A DNA stretch of 64,000 nt from Fodinibacter sp963747405 (GTDB lineage: Bacteria; Actinomycetota; Actinomycetes; Actinomycetales; Dermatophilaceae). The stretch spans positions 1 through 64,000 of the forward strand of contig CAVVFG010000015.1 in assembly GCA_963747405.1 (NCBI GenBank), written 5' to 3'. The translations under genes and the position numbers were made by a program. Position 1 is the stretch's first letter, and each line of letters begins with the position of its first letter. The notes beneath the pieces were generated by a model. The model did no database searches, was not told the origin of the DNA, and was given only the letters and a program-made list of their open reading frames with translations. Of this stretch, positions 33,910 to 42,690 are shown piece by piece.

Positions 33910-34244
33910 GCGTCGGTAGGGTGCTGACCACCCCCCTGATCTGGCTGATCAGGGTCTACCAGCAGGTCATCTCGCCGATGCGGCCGCCGACCTGTCGCTA
34001 CTACCCGTCGTGCTCCGCCTACGCCGTGACGGCACTGGAACGTTACGGCGTGCTGCGCGGAGCGTGGATGGCCGCCCGCCGGCTGGGTCGCTGCCACCCC
34101 TGGACGCCCGGGGGGGTCGACCACGTGCCCCTGCGCGACCCCGGCACCGGCCGGCCGATCCCCGGCACCACCGGACCGCGCGGCGTCGCTGACGACGACA
34201 CGCACCGTCACCACGCGGGCGCCGGCCCGCGCGACACCCCCTGA
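33906..34244 (+). CDS. yidD: membrane protein insertion efficiency factor YidD
   Basis: The first 75 residues are a typical YidD: LIRVYQQVISPMRPPTCRYY, PSCSAYAVTALERYG and GRCHPWTPGGVDHVP with the conserved cysteines. About 35 His/Gly/Pro-rich residues follow and are not conserved. YidD helps YidC-mediated insertion at the membrane. It overlaps rnpA by 4 bases and precedes yidC by 63 bp. Confidence 0.94.
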   Translation: MSVGRVLTTPLIWLIRVYQQVISPMRPPTCRYYPSCSAYAVTALERYGVLRGAWMAARRLGRCHPWTPGGVDHVPLRDPGTGRPIPGTTGPRGVADDDTHRHHAGAGPRDTP

Positions 34245-34307
34245 CCACGTCACCATCGTGACCTCGATTCGCCGGCCGCGGCCGGCACAGCAGAAGTAAA
34301 GGACGAC

Positions 34308-35555
34308 ATGGGCGACTTGTTCAACACGGTGCTCGGCCCGATCGAGTGGCTCGTGGCGTGGATCATGTACGGCTTCCACCAGGCATTCACCTTCATCGGG
34401 ATGCCGGCCGACTCCGGTTGGACCTGGGCCCTGTCCATCGTCGGCCTCGTGATCGTCATGCGCGCCGCCATGATCCCGCTGTTCTACAAGCAGATCATGG
34501 CCTCGCGGAAGATGCAGCAGATCCAGCCCGAGCTGCAGAAGATCCAGAAGAAGTACAAGGGCAAGAGTGACCCCGAGTCTCGCCAGGCGATGACCCAGGA
34601 GACGATGGAGCTGTACAAGAAGGAGGGCACCAACCCCTTCAGCTCGTGCCTGCCGATCCTCGTGCAGTCGCCGTTCTTCTTCGGCCTGTTCCGCGTGCTC
34701 AACGGCTTGGACGAGGTGGCGTCGGGGACTCGGGCCGCCATCGGGCCGATCACCCAGCCGATCGCCGAGCAGTTCGAGCAGGCGACGATCTTCGGCGCCT
34801 CGTTGTCCGCGACCTTCCTGGGTTCGGACAACCTCAACGTCAAGATCGTCACGAGCGTGCTCATCGTCTTGATGTCCGCGACGACGTTCACCACCCAGCG
34901 CCAGCTGATGACGAAGAACATGCCCGCATCGGCGCTGGACAACCCCTTCGCCAAGCAGCAGAAGGTGCTGCTCTACGTGCTGCCGCTGGTCTTCGCGGTG
35001 TCCGGTGTGAACTTCCCGATCGGTGTGCTCATCTACTGGTTCACCACCAACCTGTGGTCGATGTGCCAGCAGTTCTACGTCATCCGCCGCCTGCCGGCGC
35101 CCGGCTCGGCGGCGGAGCGGGCCTACCACGCCCGGCTCGAGCGCAAGGGCAAGCCGATCCCGGGGGCGGATGCCGCCAAGGTCAAGGCCGACGCGGAGGC
35201 CGCCGAGGCCGAGGAGCTGGTCAAGCAGTCGGGTCAGCGTCAGCAGCCGGCGAGCAAGAAGCGCAAGAAGAGCAAGAGCGGTGGCACGCGGCCAGCGGGT
35301 CAGGCCCCGGCCACGTCGGCCATCCAGGACACGCCCCCTTCGAACGGCCAGAAGAAGCAGGACACGTCCCCTTCGAACGGCCAGAAGAAGCAGGACACGT
35401 CCCCTTCGAACGGCCAGAAGAAGCAGGACACGTCCCCTTCGAACGGCCAGAAGAAGCAGGACTCGCGGCCTCCGAACGGCCGGAAGAAGAAGGGTGGTCC
35501 CGCGTCCACCGGCTCGAAGAAGACCGGCAGCACGGCCAAGCCCCCCACGACCTGA
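34308..35555 (+). CDS. yidC: membrane protein insertase YidC (Oxa1 type)
   Basis: The 415-residue insertase lacks the large periplasmic domain of proteobacteria and is of the Gram-positive type. Membrane segments are visible at about 8-28, 38-58 (with the groove Arg in IVMRAAMIPLFY), 103-125, 165-190 and 220-252 (LPLVFAVSGVNFPIGVLIYW). The cytoplasmic tail is long and basic. It contains five tandem copies of an 11-residue repeat, DTSPSNGQKKQ, at about 341-395. The tail is likely to contact ribosomes. Confidence 0.96.
   Translation: MGDLFNTVLGPIEWLVAWIMYGFHQAFTFIGMPADSGWTWALSIVGLVIVMRAAMIPLFYKQIMASRKMQQIQPELQKIQKKYKGKSDPESRQAMTQETMELYKKEGTNPFSSCLPILVQSPFFFGLFRVLNGLDEVASGTRAAIGPITQPIAEQFEQATIFGASLSATFLGSDNLNVKIVTSVLIVLMSATTFTTQRQLMTKNMPASALDNPFAKQQKVLLYVLPLVFAVSGVNFPIGVLIYWFTTNLWSMCQQFYVIRRLPAPGSAAERAYHARLERKGKPIPGADAAKVKADAEAAEAEELVKQSGQRQQPASKKRKKSKSGGTRPAGQAPATSAIQDTPPSNGQKKQDTSPSNGQKKQDTSPSNGQKKQDTSPSNGQKKQDSRPPNGRKKKGGPASTGSKKTGSTAKPPTT
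35328..35492 (+). repeat. 33-bp tandem repeat, five units, in the yidC tail
   Basis: Units begin at 35328, 35361, 35394, 35427 and 35460. Units 2 to 4 appear identical; the first has one or two changes and the last is diverged. Each encodes an 11-residue unit with two lysines. The near-identity at DNA level suggests recent expansion by slippage or recombination and predicts copy-number variation among strains. Confidence 0.9.
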
Positions 35556-35578
35556 CCCCCTGAGCGCAGGAGAACCCC

Positions 35579-36232
35579 ATGAGCGAGAACCTCACGCAGG
35601 AGCAGCCGGACACCGACCCCACGGTCGACCCGGCCCTCGTGCCGCCCACCGACCAGCCCGACGACCTCGCCGGTCCCACGAACCTGCAGGTCAACGAGCC
35701 GGAGGCCGGCCCCGCCACCGACGACGACGACGCTCCGCGCCCGGCGCCCGCCCAGAGCAACCGGCGGGCCAACCTCGAGCGCGAGGGCGAGGTGGCGGCG
35801 GACTTCCTCGAGACCCTGCTCGACATCTGCGACCTCGACGGGGACATCGACGTCGACATCGACGGTGACCGGGCTGCCGTGTCGGTGGTCGACTCCGAGG
35901 ACGGACGGGTGCCTCGGCGCCTCGTCGGACCGAACGGTCAGGTGCTCGACGCGCTACAGGAGCTCACCCGGCTCGCGGTGCAGTCCGCCACCGGCGAACG
36001 CAGCCGGCTCATGCTGGATGTCGCCGGGCACCGCGCCGAGCGCCGCGCCACCTTGGTCGCGGTGGCGAGGGAGGCCATCGACGAGGTGCGGAGCACTGGT
36101 GAGCGCAAGCCGCTGACGCCGATGACGGCCTTCGAGCGCAAGGTCGTCCACGACGAGGTGCTGGCCGCCGGCCTGGTCTCGGAGTCCGAGGGGGCCGAAC
36201 CTCGTCGGTTCGTCGTCATCCTGCCGGCGTGA
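35579..36232 (+). CDS. khpB: KhpB/Jag RNA-binding protein (KH and R3H domains)
   Basis: The 217-residue protein has an acidic N-terminal third, a KH domain (about 60-140, with RLVGPNGQVLDALQELTRLAV) and a C-terminal R3H domain (AERRATLVAVAREAIDEV to LTPMTAFERKVVHDEV). KhpB binds RNA with KhpA and affects cell division and envelope growth. AGGAG precedes the ATG, which lies 23 bases after yidC. It is followed by a parS site and rsmG. Confidence 0.93.
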   Translation: MSENLTQEQPDTDPTVDPALVPPTDQPDDLAGPTNLQVNEPEAGPATDDDDAPRPAPAQSNRRANLEREGEVAADFLETLLDICDLDGDIDVDIDGDRAAVSVVDSEDGRVPRRLVGPNGQVLDALQELTRLAVQSATGERSRLMLDVAGHRAERRATLVAVAREAIDEVRSTGERKPLTPMTAFERKVVHDEVLAAGLVSESEGAEPRRFVVILPA

Positions 36233-36237
36233 GGCGA

Positions 36238-36253
36238 CGTTTCACGTGAAACA
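36238..36253. promoter_or_regulatory. parS site 1
   Basis: CGTTTCACGTGAAACA differs from the consensus TGTTTCACGTGAAACA in the first base only. It overlaps the rsmG start codon. ParB binds such sites to load and spread at the origin region. Confidence 0.92.
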
Positions 36254-36962
36254 GGACGGGCTCGACGAGGCCGCCGTCGCACTGCCAGCCGCACCCCCGG
36301 GTGCGGCTGCGGTGTTTGCCGAGCGGTTGCCGATCGCGGCCCGTTTCGTGGAGATCCTCGCCGACACCGGAGTGACCCACGGGTTGATCGGCCCCCGGGA
36401 GGTACCGCGCTTGTGGGAACGGCACGTGCTGAACTGCGCGGTCGTGGCGGATGCCTTCGTGGCGGGCAGCCGGGTCGTCGACGTGGGGTCGGGCGCCGGG
36501 CTGCCCGGCGTCGCCCTGGCCATCGCGCGCCCCGACCTGGAGGTGCATCTCGTCGAGCCGATGCTGCGCCGCACCCAGTGGCTCGCGGGTGTGGTGACCG
36601 AGCTGGGTCTGGACTCCGTGACGGTGCACCGGGGACGTGCCGAAGAGCTCGTCGGCACCCTGTCTTCGCCGTATGTCACCGCCCGCGCGGTGGCCCGGCT
36701 CGACAAGCTGGCGCGCTGGTGCGTGCCGCTGCTGGACGCGGCCGGCACCCTGGTGGCGATGAAGGGTCGCTCCGCGGCGCAGGAGCTCGAAGAAGACCGC
36801 CCGGCGCTGGTGCGGCTGGGTCTGGTCCGTGCAGTGGTGAGCGAGCACGGGGGCGCTGTGCTCGACGAGCCGGTGCTCACGGTCGACCTGCGCTTCGCGC
36901 CGCGCGCGCGCACGACCGGTCGGGCTCGGCGCCCGCAGCGAGTGGCCCCCCGCGTCGGCTGA
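36246..36962 (+). CDS. rsmG: 16S rRNA (guanine-N7) methyltransferase RsmG
   Basis: The protein has 238 residues with the SAM site VVDVGSGAGLPGVALAI and the substrate segment VTARAVARLDKLARW. It methylates G527 of 16S rRNA. The GTG at 36246 lies within the parS palindrome, so its first codons (GTG AAA CAG) are fixed by that site. A later start is possible. The C-terminal 20 residues are Arg-rich. It lies 13 bases after khpB. Confidence 0.95.
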   Translation: MKQDGLDEAAVALPAAPPGAAAVFAERLPIAARFVEILADTGVTHGLIGPREVPRLWERHVLNCAVVADAFVAGSRVVDVGSGAGLPGVALAIARPDLEVHLVEPMLRRTQWLAGVVTELGLDSVTVHRGRAEELVGTLSSPYVTARAVARLDKLARWCVPLLDAAGTLVAMKGRSAAQELEEDRPALVRLGLVRAVVSEHGGAVLDEPVLTVDLRFAPRARTTGRARRPQRVAPRVG

Positions 36963-37010
36963 GTCGGTGCGTGTGCATGGGGCGGGGCCACCCCGTTGAG
37001 ACGCGTCCCC

Positions 37011-37060
37011 GCCGATCCCGCCGGATCCCGCGGGATGCCGCCGGACCGCGCCGGACCGCG
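37011..37060. repeat. five tandem 10-bp units between rsmG and parA
   Basis: The units are GCCGATCCCG, CCGGATCCCG, CGGGATGCCG, CCGGACCGCG and CCGGACCGCG. They form a short degenerate array with no known role. Confidence 0.65.
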
Positions 37061-37269
37061 CAGGTCGCCCTTGAGGGGCCCGGCCGGGCGTCACGACGCA
37101 GTGGAGCCAGCCGGTTCGAGCAGAGCCTGGCGGACACCAGCCCACCGGGACGGTGCAGCCCGCGGTGCCAGCGAGCCGGGCGACGTCACGAAGCGCCGCA
37201 CTGCGTTCCGGCGGTCGCGATGGCCTCGCGTTCAAGCGCCTCGACACCGTGCGTCGACACCGATGCTCA

Positions 37270-37285
37270 TGTTTCACGTGAAACA
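37270..37285. promoter_or_regulatory. parS site 2
   Basis: TGTTTCACGTGAAACA is a perfect consensus site. The symmetry extends outward by five bases on both sides (37265-37290), a 26-bp perfect palindrome with GCTCA and TGAGC ends. Confidence 0.95.
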
Positions 37286-37578
37286 TGAGCGGGACCCGGG
37301 CCAGGCGCACAACCGTGGTCCACCGGGGACGTCTCCAACGCATCCACGGCGCGCCGCGGTCGAGCACTGCCTGCCGGCGCCGATGGCATGGGCCCCGCCG
37401 GGTGGCCAAAGCACCGGAGAGCGCCGGCCCGGCCACGGCGAGGCCAGTCGTGGACCGGGCCCACCGTCGGCGCACCGTGCACTGGCCGGCCACGCCCCCT
37501 GTGCGGAACCTCTGCCGGGGACAGCACCACGCACGAGGTGAACCCCGTGTCGAGTCGCGGGAGGAGACGCCGAGCGCC

Positions 37579-37594
37579 CGTTTCACGTGAAACA
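37579..37594. promoter_or_regulatory. parS site 3
   Basis: CGTTTCACGTGAAACA matches the consensus at 15 of 16 positions. It lies 252 bp upstream of the parA start. Confidence 0.92.
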
Positions 37595-37830
37595 GCCCGC
37601 CGCTGGGACCGCAGGGCAGTCGCGTGGTCCGGGTCGGCGGGCCACCGGAGACAGGACCTCGCTCCACCCCCTCCCATGCGGGCCGCGCTCGCTGTGCAGA
37701 CCCTCCTGGCCCACAGAGCCGGACCGTTCGGCAAGTGGTCGTCCACCGGACGTCGTGGCGCTTTGGCGTGTTGACCCCCGGTGAGGTTGGATTGCCTGGC
37801 CCCCACCAGCTCGACGAAGGTGATCCCCGC

Positions 37831-39135
37831 GTGACCTCAGCGATCGACGTCGCCACCGCCCGCACGGCCGCTCCCGGCCTCGGGTTTCCGCGGCTGACCG
37901 GCGTGCCGACCGATCCGCTGGGGTGGCCGGCCGCAGACCGTGTTTCACGTGAAACATCACCTGCGGCGCCGCCGACGGCCGACGCTGCCGACGCGGCAGG
38001 ACCGGACCCCCACGACGAGTTCGCGAACCCCGGCGTGCGCACCGAGCCCATCGAACCGTTGACGCCGCCCACCCCGCCACCCGCCGGCCCGCCGCACCGT
38101 GAGCGCGAGGCGACCTCAGCGGTGCCCACCCGCACCGCCGAGGCCCGCACCGCCGAGGCCCGCACCGACGCGCCGGCTCCCGATGACACCGAGGTGCGCG
38201 CCCAGATCGCCGCAGCCATGCCCGGGGCGGACGGCGAGACTCCGCTGGCAGCGGCCGTCGCCGCGGACGCGCGCAAGCGGATCACGCTCAGCGGGCGAAC
38301 CGTGCCGCGGCCGGCCCAGACCCGGGTGATGACGGTGGCCAACCAGAAGGGTGGCGTCGGCAAGACGACGACCACGGTCAACGTCGCGGCCGCCTTGGCC
38401 CAGGCCGGCAGCACCGTGCTCGTCATCGACCTCGACCCGCAGGGCAACGCCAGCACGGCACTGGGCATCGAGCACCACGCGGAGGTGCCCAGCGTGTACG
38501 ACGTGCTGGTCGAGGGACAGCCGGTGGCCGGCGTGGTGCAGGAGTGTCCCGACGTGCCCGGCCTGTCCTGCGTGCCGGCAACCATCGACCTGGCCGGGGC
38601 CGAGATCGAGCTGGTCTCGATGGTGGCCCGCGAGACCCGACTGCAGCGTGCCGTCGCGGCCCACGTCGACCAGTGCGAGGCGTCGGGGCAGCGTCTCGAC
38701 TACGTGCTCATCGACTGCCCGCCCAGCCTGGGCCTGCTCACCGTGAACGCCTTCGTCGCGGCCACCGAGGTGTTCATCCCGATCCAGTGCGAGTACTACG
38801 CCCTCGAGGGGCTCTCGCAGCTGCTGAAGAACATCGAGTTGATCCGCAACCACCTCAACCCGGCGCTGCACGTGTCGACCATCCTGATGACGATGTACGA
38901 CGGGCGCACCCGGCTGTCCGCCCAGGTGGCCGACGAGGTGCGCGAGCACTTTCCCGACCAGACCCTGCGGGCCAGCGTCCCCCGGTCGGTGCGGATCTCC
39001 GAGGCCCCGAGCCACGGCCAGACCGTCATGACCTACGACCCCAACAGCAGTGGCGCGCTGTCCTACCTCGAGGCGGCCGTCGAGCTCGCGGAGCGGGGCA
39101 CCACCACCTCGGCGACCTCGAAGGAGTCCGCATGA
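37831..39135 (+). CDS. parA: chromosome partitioning ATPase ParA (Soj)
   Basis: The 434-residue protein has a deviant Walker A motif NQKGGVGKTTTTVN, the second motif VLVIDLDPQGNAS and LIDCPPSLGLLT. It moves ParB-parS complexes along the nucleoid. The GTG at 37831 with GAAGGTG upstream was chosen. It gives a long disordered N-terminal extension (about 165 residues, Pro/Ala/Thr-rich) before the ATPase core. A perfect parS site at 37941 lies within this extension and is translated as VSRET. The parB start overlaps its stop as ATGA. Confidence 0.95.
   Translation: MTSAIDVATARTAAPGLGFPRLTGVPTDPLGWPAADRVSRETSPAAPPTADAADAAGPDPHDEFANPGVRTEPIEPLTPPTPPPAGPPHREREATSAVPTRTAEARTAEARTDAPAPDDTEVRAQIAAAMPGADGETPLAAAVAADARKRITLSGRTVPRPAQTRVMTVANQKGGVGKTTTTVNVAAALAQAGSTVLVIDLDPQGNASTALGIEHHAEVPSVYDVLVEGQPVAGVVQECPDVPGLSCVPATIDLAGAEIELVSMVARETRLQRAVAAHVDQCEASGQRLDYVLIDCPPSLGLLTVNAFVAATEVFIPIQCEYYALEGLSQLLKNIELIRNHLNPALHVSTILMTMYDGRTRLSAQVADEVREHFPDQTLRASVPRSVRISEAPSHGQTVMTYDPNSSGALSYLEAAVELAERGTTTSATSKESA
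37941..37956. promoter_or_regulatory. parS site 4, inside the parA coding region
   Basis: TGTTTCACGTGAAACA is a perfect consensus site located in codons 37-42 of parA. The protein sequence there (RVSRETS) is dictated by the site. Confidence 0.95.
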
Positions 39136-40208
39136 GCGAGAAGCGCCGTGCCCTCGGCCGTGGCCTGGGCGCCCTCATCCCGAGCGGGACCGCCACGGCA
39201 GACCGGCCCGTCGACGTGTTCTTCCGGGACCAGGAGCAGCCCAACGCGGCCGACGCGCCGGCAGCCACCCAGGTGCCGCCGATCGCTGAAGGCGCAGGTC
39301 AGGACTCTGCCACGCAGGCCGGTACCGACGACGGCACCGACGACGGCACCGACGACGGCACCGACGATCTCCAGCCCGTTCCGGGGGCTGAGTTCGCCGA
39401 GATCCCCCTCGACCAGATCCGGCCGAACCCGCGCCAGCCGCGCACGGTCTTCGACGAGGACGAGCTCGACGAGCTGGTGCACTCGATCCAGGAGATCGGC
39501 GTGCTGCAGCCGGTCGTCGTGCGCCGGGTACCGCCGGGGACGCAGGACGGCGAGGTGCGCTTCGAGCTCATCATGGGCGAGCGCCGCTGGCGCGCGTCAC
39601 GGGCTGCCGGCAAGGACGTGGTCCCGGCCATCATCAAGGCCACCGAGGAGGACGACCTCCTACGCGACGCGCTCCTGGAGAACCTGCACCGCAGCCAGCT
39701 CAACGCGCTGGAGGAGGCGGCCGCCTACCAGCAGCTGCTCGACGACTTCGGCTGCACCCAGGAGGAGCTCGCCCGCCGCATCCACCGCTCCCGCCCGCAG
39801 ATCTCGAACACCCTGCGCCTGCTCAAGCTGCCGCCGCTCGTGCAGCGCCGGGTCGCCGCCGGGGTGCTGAGTGCCGGCCACGCCCGCGCCCTGCTCGGCC
39901 TGCCCGACGCCGCGGCGATGGAGCGGATGGCCCAGCGCATCGTGGCCGAGGGGCTGTCGGTGCGCACCGTCGAGGAGCTCGTGACCCTCGGGGGTGACGA
40001 CGCCCCGGCCACCCGGCGCGCGCCGCGGGCCGGCACCCGCCGGCCGCAGCTCGACGACCTGGCAGCCGACCTGTCCGACCGCCTCGAGACCCGGGTGCGC
40101 ATCGCCCTCGGGCAGCGCAAGGGCAGGCTCACGGTGGAGTTCGCCTCCGTCGAGGACCTGAACCGGATCCTGGACGCCATGCACCTGCGCGAGCGACCCG
40201 AGGGCTGA
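39132..40208 (+). CDS. parB: chromosome partitioning protein ParB (Spo0J)
   Basis: The 358-residue protein binds parS and loads SMC. The N-terminal ParA-contact motif is RRALGRGLGALIP. The CTP-binding domain includes IPLDQIRPNPRQPRTVF, MGERRWRAS and DALLENLHRSQLNALEEA. The helix-turn-helix is EELARRIHRSRPQISNTLRLL. A 12-bp tandem repeat (39327-39362) encodes an acidic DDGT repeat in the linker. The ATG overlaps the parA stop by 4 bases with AAGGAG upstream. Confidence 0.97.
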   Translation: MSEKRRALGRGLGALIPSGTATADRPVDVFFRDQEQPNAADAPAATQVPPIAEGAGQDSATQAGTDDGTDDGTDDGTDDLQPVPGAEFAEIPLDQIRPNPRQPRTVFDEDELDELVHSIQEIGVLQPVVVRRVPPGTQDGEVRFELIMGERRWRASRAAGKDVVPAIIKATEEDDLLRDALLENLHRSQLNALEEAAAYQQLLDDFGCTQEELARRIHRSRPQISNTLRLLKLPPLVQRRVAAGVLSAGHARALLGLPDAAAMERMAQRIVAEGLSVRTVEELVTLGGDDAPATRRAPRAGTRRPQLDDLAADLSDRLETRVRIALGQRKGRLTVEFASVEDLNRILDAMHLRERPEG

Positions 40209-40236
40209 CCCGGCGTCGCCCACCCGCAAGCAGCCC

Positions 40237-40302
40237 CCCAACCACGACGAGAGGCGCGGAACCCGTTGCAGCACAACGGTTTCCGCGCCCCTCGCGGTTG
40301 GG
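40237..40302. terminator. bidirectional terminator between parB and trxA
   Basis: A long interrupted stem lies between the convergent genes: CCCAACC, AGGCGCGGAA and CCGTTG on the left pair with CAACGG, TTCCGCGCC and GGTTGGG on the right. The loop is about 5 bases. The location between two convergent stops supports a terminator for both. Confidence 0.85.
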
Positions 40303-40308
40303 TGGAGC

Positions 40309-40632
40309 TCAGCCCAGGAAGGGCTCGAGCTCGCGGAGCAGCTTGGGCTTGGGCATGGCGCCGATGATCGTCTTGACGATCTCGCCGTTCTGGTAGACGT
40401 GCATCGTGGGGATGCTCGTGATGCCGAGGCGCCCGGTGGTCGCCGGGTTCTCGTCGGTGTTCAGCTTGACGATGCTGACCTCGTCGTGGTCGCGGGCGAT
40501 CTCGTCGAGGATGGGGGCGACGGCGCGGCACGGGCCGCACCACTCGGCCCAGAAGTCGACGAGAACGGGCTTGTCGCTCTTGAGGACGTCGGCCTCGAAG
40601 CTGGCGTCGGTGGTCTTGCTGACGGCTCCCAT
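40309..40632 (-). CDS. trxA: thioredoxin
   Basis: The 107-residue redox protein has the active site WAEWCGPCRAVAP with Cys32 and Cys35, and the cis-Pro loop GITSIPTMHVYQNG. It is reduced by the thioredoxin reductase encoded 89 bp upstream. A GAAAGGA site precedes the ATG. In many actinobacteria cwlM lies between trxA and parB; here parB is the direct neighbour. Confidence 0.97.
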   Translation of the reverse strand: MGAVSKTTDASFEADVLKSDKPVLVDFWAEWCGPCRAVAPILDEIARDHDEVSIVKLNTDENPATTGRLGITSIPTMHVYQNGEIVKTIIGAMPKPKLLRELEPFLG

Positions 40633-40721
40633 GGTGGGGTCCTTTCGAAGGGGCGGTGCGGTGGGGGCGGGGGTCCTGAGGTCGATCCTGCCGCACTGCG
40701 CCGACAGGGCCGGATGAGAGG

Positions 40722-41651
40722 TCAGTGGGCGAGGAACCGTTCGGCGTCGAGCGCCGCGGCGCAGCCCGAGCCGGCCGCGGTGATCGCCTGGCGGTAGGTG
40801 TGGTCGACGAGGTCGCCGCAGGCGAACACGCCGGGCACGTTGGTACGGGTGGTACGCCCCTCGACGAGCACGTAGCCCTCGGCATCGAGGTCGACGACTC
40901 CCTTGACCAGCTCGTTGCGCGGGTCATGGCCGATGGCCACGAACAGCCCGGTGACGGGGAGCTCGCGGGTCTCGCCGGTGACGGTGTCGCGCAACGTGAC
41001 TCCGGTGAGCTTGTCGGCGCCGTGGATGGCGTCGACGGCGCTGTTCCAGGCGAAGCGGATCTTGGGGTTGGCATGGGCGCGCTCGGCCATGATCGCGGAG
41101 GCCCGCAGCTCGTCGCGGCGGTGCACCATGGTGACCGAGCGCGCGAACTTGGTGAGGAAGGTGGCCTCCTCGACCGCGGAGTCGCCGCCACCGACGACCG
41201 CGATGTCCTGGTCGCGGAAGAAGAAGCCGTCACACGTGGCACACCACGAGACGCCGTGCCCCGACAGCCGCTTCTCGTCGGGCAGCCCGAGCTCGCGATA
41301 GGCCGAGCCCATGGCCAGGATGACGGCCCGGGCGCGGTGCTCGACGCCCTCACCGTCGGTGACGACCTTGATCTCGTCCTCGAGGCGCACCGACTGGACG
41401 TCGTCGGTGACGATCTCGGCACCGAAGCGTTCGGCCTGGGCCCGCATGTTCTCCATCAGGTCCGGGCCCATGATGCCGTCGCGGAAGCCCGGGAAGTTCT
41501 CGACCTCGGTGGTGTTCATCAGTGCCCCACCGGCGGTGACGGCGCCCTCGAAGACCAGCGGCTCCAGGTTGGCGCGTGCCGCGTAGACGGCGGCCGTCCA
41601 CCCGGCCGGGCCGGAGCCGATGATGATGACGTTGCGGACCTCGCTGGTCAC
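40722..41651 (-). CDS. trxB: thioredoxin reductase
   Basis: The 309-residue flavoprotein has the FAD motif IIIGSGPAGWTAAVYAAR, the redox pair Cys137 and Cys140 in SWCATCDGFFF, the NADPH motif VVGGGDSAVEEATFL and the C-terminal FAD contact GVFACGDLVDHTYRQA. It uses NADPH to reduce thioredoxin. GTG at 41651 has AAGGGG nine bases upstream; an ATG at 41660 directly abuts that site and is less likely. It follows the anti-sigma gene by 138 bp. Confidence 0.96.
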   Translation of the reverse strand: MTSEVRNVIIIGSGPAGWTAAVYAARANLEPLVFEGAVTAGGALMNTTEVENFPGFRDGIMGPDLMENMRAQAERFGAEIVTDDVQSVRLEDEIKVVTDGEGVEHRARAVILAMGSAYRELGLPDEKRLSGHGVSWCATCDGFFFRDQDIAVVGGGDSAVEEATFLTKFARSVTMVHRRDELRASAIMAERAHANPKIRFAWNSAVDAIHGADKLTGVTLRDTVTGETRELPVTGLFVAIGHDPRNELVKGVVDLDAEGYVLVEGRTTRTNVPGVFACGDLVDHTYRQAITAAGSGCAAALDAERFLAH

Positions 41652-41789
41652 GGGACACATCCCCTTGTGGTGATCGCTGGGAGCAACCGCAAGATGCGGT
41701 GCCGGAGGGTGAACCGATCCTACGGCCGGGGGATTCCCCGAGGAGTCGCGCCCCGCCGGTCAGAGCCGCAGACGGGGCGCCGGGTCGGC

Positions 41790-42608
41790 TCAATCCAGCG
41801 GCACCGGGCCACGGATGAGGCCGGTGTTGCCGGTGGTGCAGGAGCGGTCGACCGCCCAGGCGGTGCGGCCGGAGTCGGCGTGGACGACGAGGACCGCCGC
41901 CGACACGCCGTCGACCTCGGAGACGTCGACGAGGATGCCGGCATCGGCCGGGATGCCGAGCGCGGTGGCGCACGCGCGGGCGCCGACCGGCGTGGCGATC
42001 GGGCCCAGTGCGGGCGACTCGGCGGTGAGGTCGGTGATGGGGTCGAGGGTGCCGTCGTCGAGCTCGCGCGCGGTGACGGCGAGCCGGTCGGCGGCGTGGT
42101 CGGCACCGGACATGACCACGACGACCTCGCCGGACCCGGCCGCGGGAGCGACCAGCGCGCGCGCGCCGGACCCGCCGGCGTCCTGCGCGTCGGACTCGGC
42201 GGCGTCCGCGGCGGAGCTGCTGGACCCGGCGGTCGTGCCGAACGCGGCCATCACGTCACCGGGCAGCGACCTGACGAGGAAGCCGCCCAGGCTGAGCACC
42301 CCGAGCACGGCGGCCGCGGCCGCCAGGTGGCGCAGCCCCAGCCGGCGATGCAGTGGCACGACCGGCGCCCCGGCATCCGGGGTCAGTGCGTCACCGTCGG
42401 CCACCCGCTGGGCCGCCTCGGCGGGCTCGTCGAGGTGCCACAGCCGGTCGATGCCGTCACCGCGCTGCGCCTCGACCGCCAGGGCCGCGCTGATCCGGGC
42501 CACGAGGTCGTCGGGCATGGGGCCCGGCTCGGGAAGGCTGGCCAGGAGCGCGCGCACCCCGGTCGGGTCGTGCTCGACGGGTGCGGTGTCGTCGTGCTGC
42601 TGGCTCAC
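41790..42608 (-). CDS. single-pass membrane protein, putative anti-sigma factor of SigM
   Basis: The 272-residue protein has a cytoplasmic part with a short helical domain (VRALLASLPEPGPMPDDLVARI), one membrane segment (about 92-112) and an extracytoplasmic domain of about 155 residues. No zinc-binding HxxxCxxC motif is present. The position directly after sigM and before trxB is that of the SigM anti-sigma factor in mycobacteria, so the role is inferred from position. The GTG start has GGAGGA upstream. Confidence 0.7.
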   Translation of the reverse strand: MSQQHDDTAPVEHDPTGVRALLASLPEPGPMPDDLVARISAALAVEAQRGDGIDRLWHLDEPAEAAQRVADGDALTPDAGAPVVPLHRRLGLRHLAAAAAVLGVLSLGGFLVRSLPGDVMAAFGTTAGSSSSAADAAESDAQDAGGSGARALVAPAAGSGEVVVVMSGADHAADRLAVTARELDDGTLDPITDLTAESPALGPIATPVGARACATALGIPADAGILVDVSEVDGVSAAVLVVHADSGRTAWAVDRSCTTGNTGLIRGPVPLD

Positions 42609-42690
42609 GAGGTCCTCCGGGACGTGCCGTCGGGCGGTGCGGACGGGGTGGGGTGCTGCCGGTCACAGGGGCCGGGCCACGGATGGGACG

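Larger units (their letters stand above)
36963..37830. other. 868-bp gene-free interval carrying parS sites
   Basis: No reading frame in this interval has protein character; the open frames are those expected of very GC-rich DNA. It contains two parS sites (37270 and 37579), a run of five related 10-mers (37011-37060) and the leader of parA. The gap is wide for the compact rsmG-parA junction of other actinobacteria. It may serve as the core of the ParB nucleoprotein complex. Confidence 0.6.

Noticed and set aside
36963..37830. Small open frames of 80-180 codons between rsmG and parA
   Set aside because: They overlap each other on both strands, are rich in Arg, Pro and Gly and cross parS sites without constraint; nothing suggests coding.
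39327..39362. A CRISPR-like or regulatory repeat
   Set aside because: It is three copies of a 12-bp unit in frame inside parB that encode an acidic linker.
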